Part shown: positions 8,370-14,987 of the stretch, in pieces | Layout: each line of letters begins with the position of its first letter | How positions within the stretch are numbered: position 1 is the first letter of the stretch | Origin: an uncultured Alphaproteobacteria bacterium | Lineage (GTDB): Bacteria > Pseudomonadota > Alphaproteobacteria > HIMB59 | NCBI GenBank assembly: GCA_902595525.1 | Contig: CACJQJ010000009.1 | Span: 1 to 27,662 of the forward strand | DNA length: 27,662 nt | Direction: 5' to 3' | Made by a program: the position numbers and the translations under genes | The notes under the pieces: generated by a model | Database searches by the model: none | Told to the model about the DNA's origin: nothing | Seen by the model: only the letters and a program-made list of their open reading frames with translations

Positions 8370-8682
8370 TGTTAACTTAATCCCTGATTATAAGCACTTA
8401 ACGCCATTTCTAAAACAATATATCGAAATTATGGGTTGGGATGATTTAAATTGGTTAGAGGATATCCATATGGGTTTCGAAGGTGATACCCCTGCTGTGT
8501 TTGATAGAAATGCAAACGCTTGGATAACTTTGCCAAAGAAGATTAAACTTCCAAAAAACCAACAAGATAGAGATATGTTAGCAAGAGAACTATTAATTAA
8601 GTTTCAAATGTCACCTAATCATCCCTTGGTACAGTTAAAAAGAACTTACGCTAAGGGTGAGAACTTTAAGTTAGTTGAGTAA
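8338..8682 (+). CDS. 114-aa protein at the end of the mgs operon, function unknown
   Basis: A 114-aa soluble protein with no recognised domain. It contains a Trp/Asp-rich segment (MGWDDLNWLEDIHMGFEG) and a basic C-terminal half (LPKKIKLPKNQQ), with no signal peptide or membrane helix. The ATG overlaps the run of seven A and is preceded only by a weak AAGAG, so it may be translated by coupling to, or fusion with, the 54-aa ORF. It is the last gene before the hairpin at 8693-8716 and is therefore probably co-expressed with the FAD oxidoreductase, GS-like ligase and mgsABC. A role as accessory or assembly factor for that system is only a guess from position. Confidence 0.7.
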   Translation: MIGQHIGYRYDVNLIPDYKHLTPFLKQYIEIMGWDDLNWLEDIHMGFEGDTPAVFDRNANAWITLPKKIKLPKNQQDRDMLARELLIKFQMSPNHPLVQLKRTYAKGENFKLVE

Positions 8683-8692
8683 AATTCTATAA

Positions 8693-8716
8693 ATAAGGGA
8701 GCCTTTGCTCCCTTAT
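8693..8716. terminator. Bidirectional terminator hairpin after the mgs operon
   Basis: A perfect 10-bp stem (ATAAGGGAGC / GCTCCCTTAT) with the 4-base loop CTTT, between the convergent genes ending at 8682 (+) and 8730 (-). U-tracts are poor on both sides, but position and symmetry fit termination of both transcripts. Confidence 0.8.
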
Positions 8717-8729
8717 ACTCTCAAATATT

Positions 8730-9284
8730 TTAATCTTTAATTCTTATTAATTTAGATTTTTTCCAGTTTGGAATAAATTTTATAACATCGATGTCATTTC
8801 CCAAACCAGGATTAAAATTTTTATTATGCCAAAAAATATTTTCCCAATGTTCCTCATTTCTATCGAGAATAAAAGGAGAACATGACAATCTATAATTTGT
8901 AGAAAGGTGAATAAAATCTAGGATACATGAGCCATCTTTTACTACTTTTTTTGAGATACTTGAATTTTTTGGAAAAGTAGCAAATAAAGAGTCTGAAAAT
9001 TTATCTTTATCCATAAAATATTCAGAAGATAAAAATTTATTCATTTTATCAAATCGATCAGCAGGATCGTAAGTTCGTTTAAATGTGTGTTCAAACAGTT
9101 TTGTCGTGTTTACAGGATCGTTTTCTGAAATTACAACAATAATTCTTAGAAGTTCATTTCCTCTCTTATCAAGCAATATTGGTGCCATAGACGAGTTAGG
9201 TCTACCATTTTGTGTTCTAAATGCCTGAATTCTAGATTGACATTGCCAATCAAGAAACTTTTCTTGTAATACTTCAGGTGTCAT
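8730..9284 (-). CDS. 184-aa protein encoded directly downstream of gmaS, function unknown
   Basis: Reads leftward, starting 7 bases after the gmaS stop, so almost certainly one transcript with it; it ends at the shared terminator. The protein is soluble-looking, with no signal peptide or membrane helix. The middle is beta-rich (NELLRIIVVISEN) and there is a Trp/Asn-rich C-terminal part (EEHWENIFWHNKNFNPGLG). I do not recognise a family or catalytic motif. Being paired with gmaS suggests a role in methylamine use or in controlling that enzyme, but nothing in the sequence identifies it. Confidence 0.75.
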   Translation of the reverse strand: MTPEVLQEKFLDWQCQSRIQAFRTQNGRPNSSMAPILLDKRGNELLRIIVVISENDPVNTTKLFEHTFKRTYDPADRFDKMNKFLSSEYFMDKDKFSDSLFATFPKNSSISKKVVKDGSCILDFIHLSTNYRLSCSPFILDRNEEHWENIFWHNKNFNPGLGNDIDVIKFIPNWKKSKLIRIKD

Positions 9285-9291
9285 AAATAAA

Positions 9292-10599
9292 TTAACAATC
9301 TAGAGTTGTTTCTCTTTCCCAACTAGAAAGGTGTTTATTAAAAGTACCCCAATCTTGATTTTTTAGTTTGACATAGCTATTAACTAAATCATCACCAAAT
9401 CCTGCTCTAATGATTTTTGATTTATCAAAATCACGTATTGCATCAAGAAGATTTAATGGCAATTTTTTTACTTTCCCTGCCTTATGACCTTCTGTGTACA
9501 TGTTTATATCTAATCGTTTCCCAGGATCTCTTTTATTATTTAAACCGTCCAAACCTAAAAGTAAAATTCCTGCTTGAAGTAAATATGGATTAGTCGCTCC
9601 ATCCATTAATCTCAATTCAAATCTTCCTGCCCCAGGAACTCTTACCATATGTGTTCTGTTGTTACCCGCCCAAGTAATCGAACTTGGTGACCAGGTTGCA
9701 CCCGATGTTGTAACACTACCATTAATTCTTTTATATGAATTTACAGTTGGATTAAAAACAGCGGCCATTTTGTCGGCACTTTCCATTATTCCACCCAAGA
9801 AATTGTAACCCGTTTTGGATAAACCTAATTCATCCTTTTTATCTAAAAACATGTTTTTTTTGCCAGATTTATCCCAAATAGAAATATGACAATGACATCC
9901 ATTGCCTGTTAAATTTGTAAAAGGTTTGGGCATGAAAGTAGCCCTTAATGAATGTTTTTCAGCAATAGATTTGACCATGAATTTAAAAAAAGCATGCCTA
10001 TCTGCAGTTACTAAACAATCTGAAAAATCCCAATTCATTTCAAATTGTCCATTCGCATCTTCATGATCGTTTTGGTAAGGTTTCCATCCAAGTGAGATCA
10101 TTGAGTCACATATTTCAGTTATAACATCATATCTTCTCATTAAAGCAGAGGAGTCATAGCATGGTTTTGCTTGCGTATCCCTTTGGTCTGATAAAGATGT
10201 CCCATCTTCATTGACTAGAAAAAATTCACATTCAACACCTGACTTCATATAAAGATTTTTTTTAGCTGCTTTTTCTATTTGTCTTTTTAATGCTATTCTT
10301 GGTGAGGTTTCTACTGGTTTACCATCCATATACAAATCTGAGGCAACCCAAGCTATTTCTTTATTCCAAGGAAGCTGAATAACACTATCACCATCAGGCA
10401 TACCAAACATATCAGAGTCAGCTGGTGACATATCTAGCCATGTTGCAAAACCAGCAAATCCTGCACCTTCAGATTGAATTTCATCTATAGCTGTTGCAGG
10501 CACAAGTTTTGATCTGAGTACCCCAAATAAATCTACAAAGCTTACAAAAAAATATTTGACACCATTTTTTTTTGCAAATTGGTGAAGGTTAGTTGCCAT
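9292..10599 (-). CDS. gmaS: Gamma-glutamylmethylamide synthetase (GlnT/GS-III-like)
   Basis: 435 aa, the usual length of the GlnT/GmaS branch of the GS family, with its typical start (KYFFVSFVDLFGVLRSKLVPA) and end (WERETTLD). Active-site residues are present: GVECEFF (Glu123, Glu125), NDHEDANGQFE (Glu180, Gln185, Glu187), GNGCHCHIS (His236, His238), VNSYKRI, NNRTHMVRVP and RFELRLMDGATNPYL. GmaS condenses methylamine with glutamate using ATP to gamma-glutamylmethylamide, the substrate of MgsABC. GAGGAG upstream of the ATG sets the start. It is divergent from amt across 234 bp holding a perfect palindrome, and followed by an unknown 184-aa gene. GlnT proteins can also make glutamine, so the methylamine assignment rests on the branch resemblance plus mgsABC and amt nearby. 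Confidence 0.85.
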   Translation of the reverse strand: MATNLHQFAKKNGVKYFFVSFVDLFGVLRSKLVPATAIDEIQSEGAGFAGFATWLDMSPADSDMFGMPDGDSVIQLPWNKEIAWVASDLYMDGKPVETSPRIALKRQIEKAAKKNLYMKSGVECEFFLVNEDGTSLSDQRDTQAKPCYDSSALMRRYDVITEICDSMISLGWKPYQNDHEDANGQFEMNWDFSDCLVTADRHAFFKFMVKSIAEKHSLRATFMPKPFTNLTGNGCHCHISIWDKSGKKNMFLDKKDELGLSKTGYNFLGGIMESADKMAAVFNPTVNSYKRINGSVTTSGATWSPSSITWAGNNRTHMVRVPGAGRFELRLMDGATNPYLLQAGILLLGLDGLNNKRDPGKRLDINMYTEGHKAGKVKKLPLNLLDAIRDFDKSKIIRAGFGDDLVNSYVKLKNQDWGTFNKHLSSWERETTLDC

Positions 10600-10620
10600 T
10601 ATATATCTCCTCTACTTGAA

Positions 10621-10637
10621 TATGCAAATCGTGCATA
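10621..10637. promoter_or_regulatory. Perfect palindrome between gmaS and amt, candidate operator
   Basis: TATGCA (10621-10626), spacer AATCG, TGCATA (10632-10637). It lies 21 bp upstream of the gmaS start codon, at the gmaS end of the 234-bp divergent gap; the remainder of the gap is A/T-rich with no other clear element. It differs from the IclR-type motif at 1315 and 2161 and from the NtrC consensus (TGCA repeats spaced by 9), so another regulator is implied. Confidence 0.45.
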
Positions 10638-10833
10638 CCATTAAAAAAAACAATTGAACTCAATCTTTTTTTAACATTAATTAATTTCTTTTGATTTTAT
10701 AATTAAGTCAATTAAAAGTAAAATACATAAAAGTACAGGAAAGAAGATTCTAAAAAGTTGTAAAAAGATTTTTTCTCTGTCCTTTTTTATTTTTATAAAA
10801 ATAAAAAGTAATAATTAATAAGGAGGTCATATA

Positions 10834-12111
10834 ATGACACTTGAAGAACTCGAAGTGTATGTGATGACGCAGTCCAACGTCAGTATGGAAGCTTACTACT
10901 GGTGGTGTACTGCATTAATGATCGCAATTCACGTTGGTTTCTTGATGTACGAAGTAGGATCGTCTCGTTTTAAAAACGCGGTTTCTTCAGCAACAAAAAA
11001 CCTTTTAGCGTTCGCTTTTATGATACCAACATTCTGGTTATTTGGTTGGTATATATATTTAGCATTCCCTATGGGATTTACTCCTATTGATCTTGAGGGT
11101 TATGGAACCCCTTGGAACGTATCAATGGGACCTATGTTAAGTGACCAAGCAACTGGTGTTTTCTGGGCAGCATTTACTTTGTTTGCATGTACTACAGCAT
11201 CTATTTTTTCAGGATCTGTTCTTGAAAGAATTAGAATAAGTGCATTCACATTTTTGGCTGTTGTCTTAGGTTCTGTAGCTTGGATCTTAGGTGCTTCATG
11301 GGGCTGGCATCCAGATGGATGGTTAGTAACACAATTTGGATATCATGATGTAGGAGCAGCTGGTGTTGTTCACATGATAGCTGGTTGGTTTGCCTTTGGA
11401 GTTGTTTTAAATTTAGGACCTAGAGTAGGTAAATACAATGCTGATGGTTCAGCAAATGAGATTGAGGGTCATGACCTTCGTTTCTCATTTATCGGTCTAT
11501 TGATGATTATTGTTGGTTTCTTCGGATTCCTCGGTGGTTGTTTAATCTGGGCAGGTGCTGACTTTGGTGGATGGATTAATATCTACGGTGCTCCAGCAAC
11601 ACTATCTTCTTTCGCTTTCAATACCTTAATGGGACTTGCCGGTGGAATGATTGGTGCATTCTGGATGAGTAAAGGTAACCCATTCTGGATGATGTCAGGT
11701 GGACTTGCAGGTATATTCTCTTGTGCGTCAGGACTTGATGTTTGGTATCCAGGACTAGCCTTTGTTCTTGGTTTTGTTGGCGGTGTGATAATTATTCCTG
11801 CGAATAATTGGTTACACAGTGTTTTCAAGATCGATGATCCAGTAGGAGCTATTTCTGTTCATGGTGTTGCCGGTATATGGGGTGTGATTGCAATGGGATT
11901 ATTTGCATCAGGCTATCCAGCATCTGGTGATATTCCTCCAACTAGTTTTGGTGGACAGTTAGTAGGATGTATTGTCATGTTCTTAGTAGGATTTGTACCT
12001 GGTTACGGTTTATCATTTATCATGAAAATGATGAATTGGTTACGTGTACCGGATGCAGTCCAAAAAGCAGGTATTGATAGTGCTGAGTTAAACCTCAAGG
12101 CATATCAGTAA
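10834..12111 (+). CDS. amt: Ammonium/methylammonium transporter, Amt family
   Basis: A 425-aa polytopic inner-membrane protein with about 11 hydrophobic helices. The pore twin histidines are present: His180 (GVVHMIAGW) and His343 (SVHGVAGIWG). Other Amt landmarks are a GSVLERIRISAF segment and an Asp-containing FGYHDVGAAG. A near-perfect Shine-Dalgarno AAGGAGGT (10820-10827) implies high expression. Amt channels carry ammonium and usually methylammonium. Partners here are the divergent gmaS and a following 57-aa membrane protein; there is no glnK (PII) gene, the usual companion of amtB. This context favours uptake of methylamine as well as ammonium, but specificity cannot be read from the sequence. 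Confidence 0.95.
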   Translation: MTLEELEVYVMTQSNVSMEAYYWWCTALMIAIHVGFLMYEVGSSRFKNAVSSATKNLLAFAFMIPTFWLFGWYIYLAFPMGFTPIDLEGYGTPWNVSMGPMLSDQATGVFWAAFTLFACTTASIFSGSVLERIRISAFTFLAVVLGSVAWILGASWGWHPDGWLVTQFGYHDVGAAGVVHMIAGWFAFGVVLNLGPRVGKYNADGSANEIEGHDLRFSFIGLLMIIVGFFGFLGGCLIWAGADFGGWINIYGAPATLSSFAFNTLMGLAGGMIGAFWMSKGNPFWMMSGGLAGIFSCASGLDVWYPGLAFVLGFVGGVIIIPANNWLHSVFKIDDPVGAISVHGVAGIWGVIAMGLFASGYPASGDIPPTSFGGQLVGCIVMFLVGFVPGYGLSFIMKMMNWLRVPDAVQKAGIDSAELNLKAYQ

Positions 12112-12131
12112 CATATAAGGAAGGAGAAAAT

Positions 12132-12305
12132 ATGAATACATTTCCAGGACCTGAAAATAGTTGGGAAGGTGTGGACGCTTACTTCACATATGCCAACAGT
12201 GAAGGTGCACTGATATTTTGGACCCTTTTTGTTATTGCTCTATGCGTGCTAGTCACTATGGCAACAGCAAGACACGAGTCTGATACTGCAAAAAAAACAA
12301 AATAA
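12132..12305 (+). CDS. 57-aa single-helix membrane protein downstream of amt
   Basis: Starts 20 bp after amt, with AAGGAG at 12121-12126, and ends just before a strong hairpin, so it is the second gene of an amt operon. It has a polar N-terminus with an acidic and aromatic stretch (ENSWEGVDAYF), one transmembrane helix at about residues 25-44 (GALIFWTLFVIALCVLVTMA), and a short charged tail ending in KKTK. The strong ribosome site and clean boundaries argue that it is real. Its position suggests a small Amt partner or regulator standing where glnK is usually found; this is inference. Confidence 0.75.
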   Translation: MNTFPGPENSWEGVDAYFTYANSEGALIFWTLFVIALCVLVTMATARHESDTAKKTK

Positions 12306-12314
12306 TGTATAATT

Positions 12315-12340
12315 TAAGGCGGGGATTTATCCCCGCCTTA
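12315..12340 (+). terminator. Terminator hairpin of the amt operon
   Basis: An 11-bp perfect stem (TAAGGCGGGGA / TCCCCGCCTTA) with the 4-base loop TTTA, 10 bases after the 57-aa gene. It is by far the most GC-rich stretch around. No U-tract follows, only TAAAATAA, so termination may be partial or aided. Confidence 0.75.
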
Positions 12341-12347
12341 TAAAATA

Positions 12348-12518
12348 ATGGATTACAATACTTCAAATCTTTTTTTTCAAAATATAGTTCAATCAATAGC
12401 AGAAAATAAACTAATAGCAGCAGTTGTTTGGATAGTATTTATGATTTTTATCTTAAGAAAAATCGCAAAAAAAGATTACGAATTGATTTTAAAAAAGAAA
12501 TTTTCGAGACATAAATAA
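12348..12518 (+). CDS. 56-aa single-helix membrane protein
   Basis: ATG 12348 to TAA 12516-12518, between the terminator and the amidotransferase-like gene. The N-terminus is polar (MDYNTSNLFFQNIVQS), one hydrophobic helix covers about residues 22-36 (LIAAVVWIVFMIFIL), and the tail is strongly basic (RKIAKKDYELILKKKFSRHK), giving a clear inside-positive topology. No good ribosome site is seen; a start near the mRNA 5' end is possible. It ends 8 bp before the next gene, suggesting coupling. The protein-like hydrophobic/basic layout supports it, but it could be chance in AT-rich DNA. Confidence 0.45.
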   Translation: MDYNTSNLFFQNIVQSIAENKLIAAVVWIVFMIFILRKIAKKDYELILKKKFSRHK

Positions 12519-12526
12519 TAGATAAC

Positions 12527-13267
12527 TTGAATTTACTAATTATCAGTGGAATGGACAAAAACCATGATAATGAACATGTTAAATCAAATTCTTCTTATCA
12601 ATATAGTTTTTTTGAAGAAATTATTAAAAAGCAAAATCCCCTGTCAAATATCTCGGTTTATAAACCATACATTGAGGATGTAAATAAGTTTAGTTTCAAA
12701 GATTACGATGCCTTTTTATGGACCGGAGGTCTAGGTAATATTTATGATGACAATGACCATAATAAAAATCAGTTGAAGATATTTGATAGAATTGCAACTC
12801 TAGAAAGACCAATTTGGGGAAGTTGTTGGGGTCTTCAAGTAGCTGTAACTGCATTTGGAGGAAAAATATCAAGTTCTATGAGTCCAGAGTTTGGATATTC
12901 TGAAAAAATAAATATTATAAAAAATCATTTTGTTTATAAAAATAAAATGAATTTATTTACTGCTCCGGGTCATCATTACGATAGTTTAGAAACTCTTCCC
13001 AAAGACTTTGACATTATTTCTGAAAATAATCATTCTATTCAATCCATAAGTCATAAAAAACAAAACATATTTTGCACTCAATATCACCCAGAACTACCAT
13101 ACAACTATATTGGTAAATTAATGAGTTATTGGAAAAGAAATTATTTAAAGATTATGAGTGAAGATGAATTTAATGCATTATTAGATAAATTACAAAGTTT
13201 TGAAAATGAAGATCAATTTAATAGAGAACTTGAATTAGTGAATTGGTTAGAAAATATTAGAGTTTAA
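12527..13267 (+). CDS. Class I glutamine amidotransferase-like hydrolase
   Basis: A 246-aa single-domain GATase1 protein. The Cys-His-Glu triad is visible: Cys100 in WGSCWGLQ, His187 and Glu189 in QYHPEL. TGGLGNIYDD (66-75) is the loop before the nucleophile elbow. The TTG start at 12527 is chosen because MNLLIISGMD supplies the first beta-strand; the next ATG (12551) would remove it. Stand-alone proteins of this class next to a GS-like ligase can hydrolyse gamma-glutamyl amides: PuuD in putrescine breakdown and TdnT/AtdA2 in aniline degradation. With the GS-like gene at 13590 it may form such a pair. An amidotransferase giving ammonia to another enzyme is the alternative. Confidence 0.82.
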   Translation: MNLLIISGMDKNHDNEHVKSNSSYQYSFFEEIIKKQNPLSNISVYKPYIEDVNKFSFKDYDAFLWTGGLGNIYDDNDHNKNQLKIFDRIATLERPIWGSCWGLQVAVTAFGGKISSSMSPEFGYSEKINIIKNHFVYKNKMNLFTAPGHHYDSLETLPKDFDIISENNHSIQSISHKKQNIFCTQYHPELPYNYIGKLMSYWKRNYLKIMSEDEFNALLDKLQSFENEDQFNRELELVNWLENIRV

Positions 13268-13274
13268 TTATTTT

Positions 13275-13514
13275 TTAGTAGCAATCATAATGAGTGACAA
13301 AAAGATTACTGCCAAAAGACCACAAAAAAACCGCTGCAAAAAAAATAGTAGATATAATGAACATAAATATTTTTATGTCCGTTATCTTACTAAAAAAAAG
13401 TGGTGTCTGTAAAAACTGATCAATAGTTAGGATAAAAGTCAATACAACAAAACCCATCATAAAACCTCTTTTATAAAATTTAATCCAAGATCTCTTAAAG
13501 TAATCAATATTCAT
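13275..13514 (-). CDS. Small two-helix membrane protein, unknown
   Basis: A reverse-strand ORF filling the gap between the amidotransferase-like gene and the GS-like gene. From the ATG at 13514 it encodes 79 aa: a basic aromatic start (MNIDYFKRSWIKFYKRG) and two hydrophobic helices (GFVVLTFILTIDQF and FMFIISTIFFAAVFLW). A tandem ATG-ATG at 13460/13457 has a better ribosome site (AGAGG) and would give a 61-aa version with the same helices; the frame stays open to a TTG at 13598. No family is recognised. Its orientation, opposite to both neighbours and convergent with the upstream one by only 7 bp, is unusual. Confidence 0.45.
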   Translation of the reverse strand: MNIDYFKRSWIKFYKRGFMMGFVVLTFILTIDQFLQTPLFFSKITDIKIFMFIISTIFFAAVFLWSFGSNLFVTHYDCY

Positions 13515-13589
13515 AATTTGAAGTAGCAATTTTATATTATGGTCATATAATTTCAATTCGTTAAGATTAAATTCTAGGGGGAAAATAAA

Positions 13590-14987
13590 TTGGGTCAATA
13601 TTTTGAAAATTTTAAAGACGCCTTACCTGATGTAAAAAAAGTTAGAAAAATTAAAAAGGATTTAGAAAAAAAAGGTGTAAAATACATTTATTCTAATTGG
13701 ATTGATTTTCTGGGTAGTCCAAAAACAAAGCCTATGCCTATATCTGATTTTGAGGATCTTTGTATGGGTAAAGGCCCTCAATTTGCTGTTCATTCTGTTT
13801 CATTTGTTCCAGAATTAACTCCAGCAGATAATGATCAAATCCCTGTGCCAGACTTGGATAGTCTTGTTATATGTCCATGGGATAAAACATGTGCATGGGT
13901 TTTTGCAGATTTATATTGGAATAACAAACCTTACGATGTTTGCCCAAGAATGACTTTAAAAAAACAAATAAAGGAAAGTGCTAAATCTGACTTGAAATTT
14001 TTTGTTGGTATCGAACCTGAATTTTTCTTAATGAAGTGGGAGGGTGACAAGCCTGTTAAGGCAATTGATAGAGATCCTATAAATTTGAGAAGACAAGCTT
14101 TTGGGTATGACTCAGAGTACTCAATAGACGGAATGCACTTTTTAAAAGAGATAATAGATATCTTAAATAATGATTTGAAATGGGATCTCCATGACGTCGT
14201 TGCAGAGGGCGCATATGGCCAGTATGAATTAGATTTCGGTTACACAGACATTTTAGGGATGGCTGATAGATTTGTATTTTTAAGAGTATTACTCAAGGAA
14301 GTTGCAAAAAAATATGGGTATTTTGTATCATTTATGCCGAAGACGACTATTAGTGATTGGAGGGCGGGTGCTCACATAAATCATAGTGTGGCATCAATTA
14401 AAAAGAAAAATAATAACATATATAAGAATGGAAATAACTTCTCTGACAAAGCTTACAATGCTGTCGCTGGAATTTTAAAACATGGAGCAGCGATTACAGC
14501 GCTAGCTTGCCCAACTGTTAACTCATATAACGGATTTGTTCCCACAGTTGAGGGACTTGATGGTGGTCGTCATACATGGGCTCCTACACACATGACATAC
14601 GGAAGTAATAATAGATCAGCTATGATAAGATTACCACAAAATAGATATTGTATAGAAAATAGGGCGTCTGATTTAACTCAAAATCCTTATTTAACTTTTT
14701 CTTTATTAGCGGCAGCTGTTACAGAGGGTATCGATAAAAAAATGAAGCCCCCAAAACCAACAAATAAAAGTCTTTATGATTTGACCGAGGAAGAAAAAAA
14801 AGAGGTCACTACATTGCCTAGAAATTTATTAGAGGCAGTAGACGCTTTTGCTGCTGATAAATTAACTAAAAAAGTCTTTTCTGAGGCTATGATAAACAAT
14901 TTTATTGGATATAAATATGATGAGTGGTCTAGATATCATACAACTACAACTGATTGGGAAATCAAAGAATATCTAAAGTTATTTTAA
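13590..14987 (+). CDS. Third glutamine-synthetase-family ligase (gamma-glutamyl-amine ligase candidate)
   Basis: A 465-aa GS-fold protein starting at TTG 13590 behind AGGGGGA (13576-13582). Motifs: GIEPEFF (Glu142, Glu144), VVAEGAYGQYELDF (Glu206, Gln211, Glu213), RAGAHINHS (His262, Asn264), CPTVNSYNGF, NNRSAMIRLP and CIENRASDLTQNPYL. The catalytic set is intact, but the sequence is distant from GmaS at 9292 and from the ligase at 3606, and richer in A+T codons. GS-family ligases flanked by a class I amidotransferase-like protein are known from gamma-glutamyl routes for putrescine and aniline. Immediately followed, with zero spacing, by a MetX-like hydrolase, so these two are coupled. The amine is unknown. 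Confidence 0.87.
   Translation: MGQYFENFKDALPDVKKVRKIKKDLEKKGVKYIYSNWIDFLGSPKTKPMPISDFEDLCMGKGPQFAVHSVSFVPELTPADNDQIPVPDLDSLVICPWDKTCAWVFADLYWNNKPYDVCPRMTLKKQIKESAKSDLKFFVGIEPEFFLMKWEGDKPVKAIDRDPINLRRQAFGYDSEYSIDGMHFLKEIIDILNNDLKWDLHDVVAEGAYGQYELDFGYTDILGMADRFVFLRVLLKEVAKKYGYFVSFMPKTTISDWRAGAHINHSVASIKKKNNNIYKNGNNFSDKAYNAVAGILKHGAAITALACPTVNSYNGFVPTVEGLDGGRHTWAPTHMTYGSNNRSAMIRLPQNRYCIENRASDLTQNPYLTFSLLAAAVTEGIDKKMKPPKPTNKSLYDLTEEEKKEVTTLPRNLLEAVDAFAADKLTKKVFSEAMINNFIGYKYDEWSRYHTTTTDWEIKEYLKLF

Noticed and set aside
10600..10833. Sigma-54 promoter or NtrC sites in front of amt and gmaS
   Set aside because: No TGGCAC-N5-TTGC-like element; the palindrome's TGCA repeats are 5 apart, not the 9 of NtrC sites.
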